Assembly (NCBI RefSeq): GCF_900111125.1
Contig: NZ_FOGE01000026.1
Span: 1-62,663 of the forward strand
Length of the DNA stretch: 62,663 bases
Direction of reading: 5' to 3'
DNA from: Sphingobium sp. YR768
Lineage (GTDB): Bacteria > Pseudomonadota > Alphaproteobacteria > Sphingomonadales > Sphingomonadaceae
Positions 1 to 7,456 of this stretch are shown one piece after another. A program made the translations under genes and the position numbers. Each line of letters begins with the position of its first letter. Position 1 is the stretch's first letter. The notes beneath the pieces are model-generated. The model saw nothing but the letters and a program-made list of their open reading frames with translations. It ran no database searches and was not told where the DNA came from.

Positions 1-87
1 CCATGGAAAGCACAGAGCATGGGCTGGCCGCCACCCCCGCGCTCGCCCTATGCGCCGCCGCATTGCGCGCAAGAGCGGAGGCTGGGG

Positions 88-273
88 ATGAGTGACCTGA
101 TCTTCAAACTGCGCGTGCTGGCCTTTTTCATGCGCGGCGCTTTCGAGCAATGGAAGGCCGAAGTGTGGAAGGTTGATCTCGACGCAACCTATTGCTGTGA
201 TGGGCGTGAGTGCGGATGCCAAGCTTCGACCACCCGCGATCTTTATGGCTGGCATCTGGAGAAGCGCCCATGA
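88..273 (+). CDS. Small phage-type protein with Cys-rich motif
   Basis: This 61-residue protein starts at an ATG preceded by a GGAGG-like Shine-Dalgarno sequence (about 74-79). An earlier ATG at 19 would add a proline-rich leader that looks unnatural. The C-terminal half carries the cluster CCDGRECGC, a short Cys/Asp/Gly pattern that I recall from small phage-encoded proteins. No enzymatic domain is visible. Its TGA overlaps the ATG of the next gene (ATGA at 270-273), so it belongs to the coupled integrase-containing cassette. Function unknown. Confidence 0.5.
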   Translation: MSDLIFKLRVLAFFMRGAFEQWKAEVWKVDLDATYCCDGRECGCQASTTRDLYGWHLEKRP

Positions 274-647
274 TTGACCAGACGATGATCGAGCGTGTGA
301 CGCTGGCGGACAAAGTGGCGGCTGAAGCTATCGGCGGACACATGGCCTCATGGCACGAGTTCAATAGGCGCGGCGACTACGAGCAGGGTTGCGTAGAAGC
401 CGCGCGCCATCGCATTCGGTCGATTGCCGCCATGTCTAGCTGGCAACCGATAGAAACCGCGCCACTTGATATGACCGAGGTTCTGGTCCTTATCCGCCCG
501 AAGGTCATCCGGCTTGGCTGGTATTTTGCGCCATCCTCGCGAACCAAGGGCTGGCGGGATGAAAACAATCGCCCGATCAACCCCACCCACTGGATGCCGC
601 TTCCTGCGCTTCCCGCGATCGACGCCGCTTTGAAAGGGGAGGGGTGA
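270..647 (+). CDS. DUF551-like phage-associated protein
   Basis: The 125-residue protein begins at the ATG overlapping the upstream stop. From about residue 55 it reads WQPIETAPLD, then a short strand (VLVLI), then a GW-containing segment, and ends THWMPLPALP. That order matches the DUF551 family, common in prophages and integrative elements and of unknown function. The first 50 residues resemble short phage proteins that describe tissue-like composition only, with no motif. It is translated in one run with the flanking small genes and the integrase, supporting a phage or island origin. Confidence 0.6.
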   Translation: MIDQTMIERVTLADKVAAEAIGGHMASWHEFNRRGDYEQGCVEAARHRIRSIAAMSSWQPIETAPLDMTEVLVLIRPKVIRLGWYFAPSSRTKGWRDENNRPINPTHWMPLPALPAIDAALKGEG

Positions 648-648
648 G

Positions 649-888
649 ATGGGCGTGCACGTCCCGAACTGGCCGCGCATGATGAAGCGGACGACCGCTT
701 GCGCCTATCTGGACCTGTCTGCGGCCGAGTTGGAGCGCGAGATTGCTGGTGGACGCCTGCCGCACCCGATCATGCTTGGCAACGGCCTGCACTGGAGCCG
801 AGTCGAGCTGGACGACTATGTTGAGCGCCTGACTGGCGGCCACCAGGCGAGCGACTGGAGAAAGGCCAGCCCCCTTTACAATGGCTAG
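649..888 (+). CDS. AlpA/excisionase-like DNA-binding protein
   Basis: This is a 79-residue protein preceded by a GGGGAGGGG purine tract at 637-645. The central segment (roughly residues 15-60) has the layout of a winged-helix MerR/AlpA-type excisionase: a helix starting MKRTTACAYLDLS, a turn, a basic strand region GGRLPHPI, and then HWSRVELDDYVERL. Such proteins act as recombination directionality factors or transcriptional activators of a linked integrase. The gene overlaps the integrase start by 8 bases, so the two are probably co-translated. The directionality role is inferred from position. Confidence 0.55.
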   Translation: MGVHVPNWPRMMKRTTACAYLDLSAAELEREIAGGRLPHPIMLGNGLHWSRVELDDYVERLTGGHQASDWRKASPLYNG

Positions 889-1906
889 GACATCGAAATC
901 AGGCCTTCCGTTCGTCAAGACGACGGTGAGCAAGGGTCACCGCTATTGGTATTTCGATACCGGCACGTCTGACGAGCGCGGCAAGAAGATATTCACGCGC
1001 CTGCCAGATATATCGGACAAGACCGCGTTCGGAGCGGCCTATTCCGCAATGATGGGCCACCGGACCCGGCGGGCGAACGCGGCGGCGCAGATGACTGTGA
1101 CTGCCATGATCGGGCTGTACCGCCTCAGTCAGAAATACACCAAACTAGCGGCCGGATCGAAGCGCATTTATGACATCTATCTGGGCGAACTGGAAACGAT
1201 GCTTGGCATGGCCCCAGCCGACGAGGTGACGCGCGCGGATATTGTCCTGTTGGTCGACAAGCGGGCAAAGCATCCAGCCGCAGCTAACATGATCCTGAAA
1301 ATCTCCCGCGCGCTGTTCAAGTGGGCGAGAAGCCGGGGCCACATAACCGCCGATCCCTGCTCGGACATCGAACTGAACGAGTTGGGCGAGCATCAGCCTT
1401 GGCCGGATGAACTTCTGACTGAGGCACTGGCGTCTGACGATGACAGGATCAGGCTGGCTGTCCATCTGCTCTATTACACCGCCCAACGAATCGGTGACGT
1501 CGTGCGGATGAAGTTCGCAGACATCAAGGATGGCACGCTCTTCGTTCGCCAGCAAAAGACCGGCAAGGAACTGGATATCCCGGTTCATGCCTTGCTTGCG
1601 GCTGAGATCGGAAAGGCCGGCCGACAGATCGGCCCGATCATCATAACGGCTCGCGGTTCGGCCATAACTGTCAGCACCCTGCGCCACTATGTGCAGGCGT
1701 GGGCGAAGGAGCGAGGCCATGACGTCGTGCCGCATGGACTGCGCAAGAATGCCGTGAATGCGCTTCTGGAAGCGGGGTGCACCGTCGCTCAAACGGCAGC
1801 GATTAGCGGCCAGACACTTCAGGTCGTGGAGCATTACGCCAAGCTGCGCGATCAGCGAAAATTGGCGATCAGGGCCATGTCAAAGTGGGAGGCGAACGAA
1901 CGGTGA
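881..1906 (+). CDS. Tyrosine recombinase / phage integrase
   Basis: This 341-residue site-specific recombinase has an N-terminal SAM-like core-binding part (about 70-165) and a C-terminal catalytic domain (about 180-330). Catalytic candidates are Arg203 (in TAQRIGD), a Lys in QQKTGK near 226-229, His285 and Arg288 (HGLRK), and nucleophile Tyr319 (EHYAK). The usual fifth residue, His or Trp in a GH motif, appears replaced by Gln311 (SGQT), a variant that I recall in alphaproteobacterial phage integrases. It is the last gene of a coupled four-gene rightward set and faces the housekeeping tusA-der region, so one attachment site is probably close by. Confidence 0.9.
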   Translation: MARTSKSGLPFVKTTVSKGHRYWYFDTGTSDERGKKIFTRLPDISDKTAFGAAYSAMMGHRTRRANAAAQMTVTAMIGLYRLSQKYTKLAAGSKRIYDIYLGELETMLGMAPADEVTRADIVLLVDKRAKHPAAANMILKISRALFKWARSRGHITADPCSDIELNELGEHQPWPDELLTEALASDDDRIRLAVHLLYYTAQRIGDVVRMKFADIKDGTLFVRQQKTGKELDIPVHALLAAEIGKAGRQIGPIIITARGSAITVSTLRHYVQAWAKERGHDVVPHGLRKNAVNALLEAGCTVAQTAAISGQTLQVVEHYAKLRDQRKLAIRAMSKWEANER

Positions 1907-2010
1907 TTCTTCAAACCAAAACAAAACCGGCCCGCGACTCGCGGATTTCCGTTGCATCCTCTAAACAGGGGGTTAAAGGGTCGCAGCGCGCAACGGATTT
2001 GAATGATCGA
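1907..2010. other. Integrase-tusA gap, candidate attachment region
   Basis: These 104 bases separate the integrase stop from the convergent tusA stop. The stretch is less GC-rich around 1907-1930 (TTCTTCAAACCAAAACAAAA). No tRNA-like or tmRNA-like sequence is seen, and no copy of any part of it is obvious elsewhere in the window. An attachment core here or in the tusA 3' end is only inferred from the position of the integrase. Confidence 0.25.
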
Positions 2011-2223
2011 TCAGATCGTCCGTCGGAGCGAAAAGTGGCAGGCGTCGAGCGCCGCAAAGGCCCATCCTTGCTGCTGGGCGAGCGCTTCCAGTTCGCTGGG
2101 GGCGATCGGATCATCAGCCTCGATCAGGATGGCGTCCGCCTCCCGCATGGCGCGCGCCGCGCGCAGGGCAGGCCAGGGACATTTCATGCCCCTGGCGTTC
2201 ACATGCAGCATGTCGGCCGCCAT
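2011..2223 (-). CDS. TusA-family sulfurtransferase
   Basis: This 70-residue protein shows the TusA fold signature: an N-terminal strand LHVNARGMKCPWP with the active-site Cys in a CPxP-like motif, helix ALRAARAM, then IEADDPIAPSELEALAQQQG. TusA-like proteins carry persulfide sulfur on this Cys in sulfur relay or thiolation pathways. The protein is full length despite the integrase lying 104 bases beyond its stop. It starts 5 bases after the stop of der and is probably in the same transcription unit. The specific sulfur acceptor is not evident. Confidence 0.8.
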   Translation of the reverse strand: MAADMLHVNARGMKCPWPALRAARAMREADAILIEADDPIAPSELEALAQQQGWAFAALDACHFSLRRTI

Positions 2224-2228
2224 CGTGC

Positions 2229-3596
2229 TTATTTGGTCGCGTAAGGGTTTTTCTGACTGCGCAGCGTCAGTCGCACCGGCACCGCGCCAAAGCCCAGTTC
2301 CTTGCGGATGCCGTTCACCAGATAGCGGCGATAGCTTTCGGGCAGATCGTCCAGCCGCGTGCCGAACAGCACGAACGTCGGCGGCCGCGTCTTGTTCTGG
2401 GTGATGTAGCGCAGCTTGATCCGCTTGCCGCCCGGCGCTGGCGGCGGATTGGCTTCCAGCGCGGTTTCGAACCAGCGATTGAGGATGCCGGTCGATACGC
2501 GCTTCGACCAGGCGGTCCGGGTTTCGAAGGCGACCTGGATCAGGTCGTCCAGACCCTTTCCGGTCGCTCCGGAAATCGTCATGATCGGCACGCCGCGCAC
2601 CTGCGCCAGACCATCGGACAGCGCCTGCTTGATGCCCTGATACAAAGCGGAACCATGTTCCACCGTGTCCCATTTGTTCAGCGCGACGACGAGGGCGCGA
2701 CCTTCTTCCAGCACCTTGTCCGCGATGCGCAGATCCTGCGCCTCAAGGCCACGGGTGGAATCGATCATCAGCACGACGACTTCGGCGAAGTTCACAGCGT
2801 TCAGGCCGTCCGACACCGCCAGCTTTTCCAGCTTTTCCTGCACCTTCGCGCGCTTGCGCATCCCGGCCGTGTCGATCAGTCGAACGGGACGATCCAGCCC
2901 TTCGCGGTCGGTCCATATCCAGTCGACGGCGATGCTGTCGCGCGTGATGCCGGCTTCCGGTCCGGTCAGCAGGCGGTTTTCGCCCAGAAACTTGTTGATG
3001 AGCGTGGACTTGCCCGCATTGGGGCGGCCGACGATGGCGAGCTTCAGCGGCGCGCTTTCCTCGTCTTCGTAAAATTCCTTCTCGTCCGCCTGAAACTCTT
3101 CGCGATCGAGAAGGGGCAGCAGTGCCTGGAACAGGTCGGCCAGCCCCTGGCCATGTTCGGCGGAAAAGGGGATAGGTTCGCCCAGACCCAGGCTGAAGGA
3201 TTCCATGACGCCATCGTCGGCCGCCTTGCCCTCCGCCTTGTTGGCCATCAGGACGACCGGCGTGTCGTTGGCGCGCAGCCAACGGGCGATTTCCTCGTCC
3301 AGCGGGGTAATGCCGGCGCGGGCATCGATCATGAACAAGGCGACGTCGCAATCGTCCACGGCAGCCTGCGTCTGCATGCGCATGCGGCCGGGCAGGGAGT
3401 TGGCGTCCTCATCCTCATAACCGGCCGTGTCGACGATCGTGAAGTCCAGGCCGAGCAGGCTTGCCTCGCCCTCCCGCCGATCGCGCGTCACGCCGGGCTG
3501 ATCGTCGACCAGCGCCAGTTTCTTGCCGACCAGACGGTTGAACAGGGTGGACTTGCCCACATTGGGACGTCCGACGATAGCTACCGTGGGCAGCAT
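2229..3596 (-). CDS. der: Ribosome assembly GTPase Der (EngA)
   Basis: This 455-residue protein has two tandem GTPase domains, each with a P-loop (GRPNVGKST near residue 8 and GRPNAGKST near 190), switch DTAG motifs (DTAGYED, DTAGMRK) and NKxD-type motifs (MANKAEG, LNKWD). A C-terminal KH-like domain follows from about 360. Der binds the 50S subunit precursor and is essential for its maturation. The start has a good ribosome site (AAGGAA) 9-10 bases upstream. It lies downstream of bamB behind a strong hairpin, and upstream of tusA. Length and motifs match the family; no anomaly. Confidence 0.97.
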   Translation of the reverse strand: MLPTVAIVGRPNVGKSTLFNRLVGKKLALVDDQPGVTRDRREGEASLLGLDFTIVDTAGYEDEDANSLPGRMRMQTQAAVDDCDVALFMIDARAGITPLDEEIARWLRANDTPVVLMANKAEGKAADDGVMESFSLGLGEPIPFSAEHGQGLADLFQALLPLLDREEFQADEKEFYEDEESAPLKLAIVGRPNAGKSTLINKFLGENRLLTGPEAGITRDSIAVDWIWTDREGLDRPVRLIDTAGMRKRAKVQEKLEKLAVSDGLNAVNFAEVVVLMIDSTRGLEAQDLRIADKVLEEGRALVVALNKWDTVEHGSALYQGIKQALSDGLAQVRGVPIMTISGATGKGLDDLIQVAFETRTAWSKRVSTGILNRWFETALEANPPPAPGGKRIKLRYITQNKTRPPTFVLFGTRLDDLPESYRRYLVNGIRKELGFGAVPVRLTLRSQKNPYATK

Positions 3597-3632
3597 GCCC
3601 GTATTCCTTCCAAAAATTCAAACCGATCAAAC

Positions 3633-3673
3633 GCGCTACTCCCGCGCAGGCAGGGCCTGCACGGGAGTAGCGC
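3633..3673 (-). terminator. Hairpin between bamB and der
   Basis: A 12-bp perfect stem (GCGCTACTCCCG with CGGGAGTAGCGC) encloses a second small GCAGGC/GCCTGC stem. On the minus strand it is followed by a T-rich stretch that includes TTTGAATTTTT. It could end or attenuate bamB transcription ahead of der, or stabilise a processed end. Confidence 0.55.
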
Positions 3674-3691
3674 TTAGCATATTTGTCGCTC

Positions 3692-5041
3692 TTAGCGGAA
3701 CGCTGTCAATTTTCCATCGTCCGCCAGAATATAAAGCATATTATTGGCGACGATCGGGGATAGCGACATCGGCTTGTCCATATCGACGGTCGACTGGACG
3801 TTACCGCTGGCCGGATCGACATAGACCATTTCGCCGCGCGTCGACACGACGATCAGCTTGCCACCGGCCAGAACCGGGCCGGTCCAGCGAATCGCCTTGT
3901 CCTTCTTCTTTTCCTTCTGCCAGCGGCGCAACTGGCTGACCCAGCGGATCTTGCCGGTGGCGCGCGCGACGCAGAGCAGGCGGGCGTCGCTGGTTACGGC
4001 GAACACCCATTCGCCGACGACGGCCGGGGTCGAAATACCCGCAATATTGATTTCCCACAGGCGCTGGCCGCTGGTCAGTTCATAGCTGGCCATGCGGCCA
4101 CCCTGACCGATGGCGAACACGCGGCCACGATCGATAACCGGATCGGCATCGATATCGGTCAGCGTCGCCACCGCCGTCGAAATGCTGGTGCGCGACAGGG
4201 CATCGCCCCACAGGCTGCGGCCATTTTCATAACGATAGGCCGTGATTTCACCCGAGCTATAGCCCGCGATCACCGTACCCTGCGCAGCGGCCGGGGCGGC
4301 CACACCGAAAATGCCGGTCACTTGCAGCGTGCCACTATCGGTCCACTGGGTTTCACCATCGCTCTGGTTGATTGCGAAGATCTGATTGTCCTGACCCATC
4401 ACATAGACATGGCCATTTTCCAGCGTCGGAGCGCCGCGCAACGGGCCGCCCGGATGCTTCTTCCAGATGATCGATCCATCCGCGACATTGAGCGCGAATA
4501 CGTCGCCCAGGCCGGTGCTGGCGAACAGGCGATCGCCCAGTACGCTCACGCCGCCACCGAACAGCGCGCGGCCATTGCCCTTGCCTTCGGACGGCAGGCT
4601 GGTCTGCCACAGCTTGGACCCACTGGCCGCATCGTAGGCGATGACATGGGCACCTGCGTCGGTCACGAACAGCTTGCCGCCTGATACGACCGGCGAAGCG
4701 GCGAGGCGCGCCTGTGGCGTGCTCCCCTCGATCTTGGTGCTCCAGACCTGGCTTGGCGAACCGCCCAGCGACACATGGCCCATCGCCTTGGACGGATCGC
4801 CGCCCGGCTGCGCCCATGCGTCATTGACATAGGGCGCGGGCAGGCTGACCGGCACGTCGGCCAGCGAAGGCTCGACCTCGACACCCTGTTCGTTGCTCAG
4901 GATCGATACGCGGTTGCCCAGAACCGGAGTCTTGGGACCACCCTTTTTGCCACCGACGATGCCGCAACCCGCCAGCAAGGCGACCAGAGCCGCCATCGTT
5001 ACTGCACGGCCCATCTTCATGCTTGCCATCCGCTCGATCAT
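3692..5041 (-). CDS. bamB: Outer membrane assembly lipoprotein BamB (PQQ-type beta-propeller)
   Basis: This 449-residue protein has a basic N-terminus, a hydrophobic segment and a lipobox LLAGC (Cys26), so it is probably lipidated and attached to the outer membrane. The rest consists of repeating beta-propeller blades of the PQQ-like type, with motifs such as AYDAASGSKLWQ, ALNVADGSIIWK and YELTSGQRLWE, ending GKLTAFR. BamB assists the BamA complex in inserting outer membrane beta-barrels. Its ATG overlaps the TGA of the upstream yfgM-like gene (ATGA). An internal Met at residue 6 or 9 is an alternative start. Confidence 0.9.
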   Translation of the reverse strand: MIERMASMKMGRAVTMAALVALLAGCGIVGGKKGGPKTPVLGNRVSILSNEQGVEVEPSLADVPVSLPAPYVNDAWAQPGGDPSKAMGHVSLGGSPSQVWSTKIEGSTPQARLAASPVVSGGKLFVTDAGAHVIAYDAASGSKLWQTSLPSEGKGNGRALFGGGVSVLGDRLFASTGLGDVFALNVADGSIIWKKHPGGPLRGAPTLENGHVYVMGQDNQIFAINQSDGETQWTDSGTLQVTGIFGVAAPAAAQGTVIAGYSSGEITAYRYENGRSLWGDALSRTSISTAVATLTDIDADPVIDRGRVFAIGQGGRMASYELTSGQRLWEINIAGISTPAVVGEWVFAVTSDARLLCVARATGKIRWVSQLRRWQKEKKKDKAIRWTGPVLAGGKLIVVSTRGEMVYVDPASGNVQSTVDMDKPMSLSPIVANNMLYILADDGKLTAFR

Positions 5042-5736
5042 CCTTCGGTGGTTTCGGTCGGAATTTCGACCGCATCGATGCCCATGACACCGGCCATCTG
5101 ACGCGCGCGTGAACGGATCGACTCCGGTACATTGGCGTCCTTGGCCATGGCGGCGAACATCGGGCCGGCCAGGTCAGTCTTGTTCATCTTTACATAGGCC
5201 AGCGCAACCAGTTCTCCGGCGCTGCCGAACCAGGGCGCACCCTCGATCGCCAGCGGCTTCAGCCGGTCGACCACCTGCTGTGGCTTGAGCGTATCGAATT
5301 CCAGCGCGGTCTGGCGAATGAGCGCCAGATCACGATAGGGCTGGTCCAGCTTGCTGTCGGCGGCCATGGCGGCATAGGCGGCGATCGCCGCCTTGCTGTC
5401 GCCCTTGCGCGCAGCCAGACCCGCCTTGGTCAGCAGGGCGGAGGCGCGATAGCCCGGCTGGCTTGCATCGGCCAGGGTGTCCAGTTCCTTGGCATCGGGC
5501 GTGCCACCGCCCGCAGCCGTGGTCAGCACGGCGTCCATCTTCTCGGACACGGCTTCGGACTGGGTCTTGCTATAATGCTGCCAATAGAGCCAGCCACCAA
5601 AAGCGGCCAGGGCCAGGATGATAGCGGCCAGCGTCAGGCGGCCATAGCGCTCCCAATAGGTCAGAAGGCGGTCCTGCCGAACCGCTTCGTCGACCTCGCG
5701 CATGAAGGCTTCGCTGTTTTGCGGCGTGAGGGCCAC
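5038..5736 (-). CDS. YfgM-like tetratricopeptide membrane protein
   Basis: This 232-residue protein has a cytoplasmic N-terminus ending in RQDRLLTYWERYGR, one membrane helix (about 31-49, LAAIILALAAFGGWLYW), then a helical periplasmic region with TPR-like repeats (GYRASALLTKAGLAARKGD and onward). This is the layout of the YfgM/DUF2133 family, an ancillary SecYEG and periplasmic chaperone partner. In many proteobacteria the gene sits directly before bamB and der, exactly as here, and the coupling with bamB supports the assignment. Confidence 0.85.
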   Translation of the reverse strand: MALTPQNSEAFMREVDEAVRQDRLLTYWERYGRLTLAAIILALAAFGGWLYWQHYSKTQSEAVSEKMDAVLTTAAGGGTPDAKELDTLADASQPGYRASALLTKAGLAARKGDSKAAIAAYAAMAADSKLDQPYRDLALIRQTALEFDTLKPQQVVDRLKPLAIEGAPWFGSAGELVALAYVKMNKTDLAGPMFAAMAKDANVPESIRSRARQMAGVMGIDAVEIPTETTEG

Positions 5737-5811
5737 GGGATTCTCCGAGAAATGGGTCAGAAATATCTGCCGGAAGGCGCGATCAATAGCGGCGCTTATG
5801 CCACAGGCAAA

Positions 5812-6684
5812 TCACTTTTTAGGGCGATAGACCTGTTCTTCTGTCGGAAATGTCCGGTCACGGACATCTGCGGCATAACGTTGCGCCGCATTACCGATTG
5901 TTTCAGCGATATTATCGTACCGCTTCACGAAGCGGGGCACGCGTTCGAACATGCCCAGCATGTCCTCCGTGACCAGCACCTGACCATCGCACCGGGCCGA
6001 TGCGCCGATGCCGATGACCGGCACGTCGACGCTGTCAGTGACGGCGATGGCAATATCCTCCATCACCCCTTCGATCACCATGGAAAAGGCGCCAGCCTGC
6101 GCTACGGCACGGGCATCGCCCAATATTTTGGCATGTTCTTCCTGGCTCTTGCCGCGCGCGCCATAGCCGCCAAGGGCATTCACCGCCTGCGGCGTCAGCC
6201 CGATATGGGCCATGACCGGGATGCCGCGCTGGGTCAGGAAGCTGATCGTTTCGGCCATGGCAACGCCGCCTTCCAGCTTCACGCCGGCTGCGCCGGTTTC
6301 CGCCATGATGCGGCTGGCGCTGGCGAAGGCCTGTTGCGGGGAGGCTTCATAGCTGCCGAAGGGCATATCGACCAGAACGACGCTATGATAGCTGCCACGT
6401 ACCACGGCGGCGCCATGGGCGATCATCATGTCGAGCGTGACGGGCAGGGTGGAGGGCAGGCCATAGATGACCTGACCCAGCGAATCACCCACCAGCAGCA
6501 TGTCGCAATGCGGATCGAGCAACTGGGCCTGACGTGCCGTATAGGCGGTCAGCATGACCAGCGGTTCCTGCGTCTTCCCTTCGAACTTGCGCCGCTGGAT
6601 GGCAGGCACGGTCAGGCGCTTCATCGGCGCGGGGGTGGGGTTGGCGCGGCTGGTCGCGGTGTCGAGCGTGAAGGTCGTGGACAT
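5812..6684 (-). CDS. panB: 3-methyl-2-oxobutanoate hydroxymethyltransferase
   Basis: The enzyme transfers a hydroxymethyl group from methylene-tetrahydrofolate to alpha-ketoisovalerate, giving ketopantoate, the first step of pantothenate (coenzyme A) synthesis. The 290-residue sequence contains the PanB barrel signatures: MLTAYTARQAQLLD, DMLLVGDSLGQVIYG (metal-binding Asp), VDMPFGSYEASP, VKLEGG, MAHIGLTPQ and VIEGV. I chose the ATG at 6684 because the upstream in-frame extension is Arg/Pro-rich and unlike PanB. panC and panE are not nearby, so it appears to be a single-gene unit. Confidence 0.95.
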   Translation of the reverse strand: MSTTFTLDTATSRANPTPAPMKRLTVPAIQRRKFEGKTQEPLVMLTAYTARQAQLLDPHCDMLLVGDSLGQVIYGLPSTLPVTLDMMIAHGAAVVRGSYHSVVLVDMPFGSYEASPQQAFASASRIMAETGAAGVKLEGGVAMAETISFLTQRGIPVMAHIGLTPQAVNALGGYGARGKSQEEHAKILGDARAVAQAGAFSMVIEGVMEDIAIAVTDSVDVPVIGIGASARCDGQVLVTEDMLGMFERVPRFVKRYDNIAETIGNAAQRYAADVRDRTFPTEEQVYRPKK

Positions 6685-6743
6685 GGCGCGCGGTCTAGCC
6701 CAGCGCGGGGCAGGGCGCAAATGCGGGTGCGGCGACTCTGGCT

Positions 6744-7079
6744 CTATGGATCCAGCAGGCGCCCTTTCAAAAGTGTCTGCACGTCGCGTCGGCCATCCAC
6801 GATCGCTATGATCGCGACCCTATCCTCAGAAACTTGATAGATAAGGCGATAAGGCAAATGCAGAATCTGCCGCATCTCCCAATTGCCGACTTCCGCTGCT
6901 TCCGGGACCATGCTGCCGCGTAGCGCAAAATGTTCCAGCGTTTCTACACGGCCATAAAGGGCGTCGAGAAGCGCATCGGCCTCATCCAGTGAGCGCTGAT
7001 CTGCCGCATAGGCATGGATGGCGTCCAGATCGCTGGCAGCGCCTCGGGTGATGTCAACCAGATAGCGTTTTTCAGCCAT
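6744..7079 (-). CDS. RelE/ParE-family toxin
   Basis: This 111-residue protein resembles the RelE/ParE toxin fold: N-terminal strand YLVDITRGAASDLDAIHAY, a two-helix segment (EADALLDALYGRVETLEHF), then the strands MRQILHLPYRLIYQV, VAIIAIVDGRRDVQTLL. Conserved Arg and hydrophobic strand spacing fit ParE/YoeB-type proteins, which inhibit gyrase or cleave mRNA; which activity applies cannot be read. Its start overlaps the antitoxin gene by 8 bases, antitoxin first, as is normal for type II modules. A start further upstream would run inside the antitoxin and is unlikely. Confidence 0.88.
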   Translation of the reverse strand: MAEKRYLVDITRGAASDLDAIHAYAADQRSLDEADALLDALYGRVETLEHFALRGSMVPEAAEVGNWEMRQILHLPYRLIYQVSEDRVAIIAIVDGRRDVQTLLKGRLLDP

Positions 7080-7353
7080 TATTCTTGCGACGGTTCGCCT
7101 TGATCTCTTCAAAGACCTCCCGTGCCGGTCTGACACGGCCTGCTTCGATATCCTGCATCCCCAGCGCCAGTATCTTTAGCATCGCCAAAGTTTCCTGCGT
7201 CTTTTCATAGGACCGGATATCCTGAATGATTGCCTTCGCCTCGCCATTCTGGGTGAGGATCATCGGTTCGGCGCCGTCGTTCAGCTCTGCCAGCACTTCG
7301 GCGGCATTAGCCTTGAAATAGCTGATCGGCTTGATCCGGGTGGAATAGCGCAT
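7072..7353 (-). CDS. Phd/YefM-family antitoxin
   Basis: This 93-residue protein has the Phd/YefM N-terminal DNA-binding domain: ISYFKANAAEVLAEL followed by PMILTQNGEAKAIIQD. The C-terminal helix (GRVRPAREVFEEIKANRR) should neutralise the linked toxin. Such antitoxins also repress their own operon. I chose the ATG at 7353 rather than 7383 because family proteins begin just before the RYSTRIKPISYFK strand. It overlaps the toxin gene by 8 bases. Confidence 0.88.
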   Translation of the reverse strand: MRYSTRIKPISYFKANAAEVLAELNDGAEPMILTQNGEAKAIIQDIRSYEKTQETLAMLKILALGMQDIEAGRVRPAREVFEEIKANRRKNNG

Positions 7354-7411
7354 CATTTCGGCCCTCGAACAAATTCGGACCATATATAGTCTGTCTTGGC
7401 ACCCAACACAA

Positions 7412-7437
7412 ACGGGGCGGCATCGCTGCCGCCCCGT
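7412..7437 (-). terminator. Terminator-like hairpin after the TonB receptor
   Basis: A perfect 10-bp stem (ACGGGGCGGC with GCCGCCCCGT, 6-base loop) lies 20 bases past the receptor stop. The minus strand continues TTTGTGTTGGG, a modest U-tract. It lies just upstream of the toxin-antitoxin operon. Confidence 0.6.
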
Positions 7438-7456
7438 CCGACATCAGAAAATCCGA

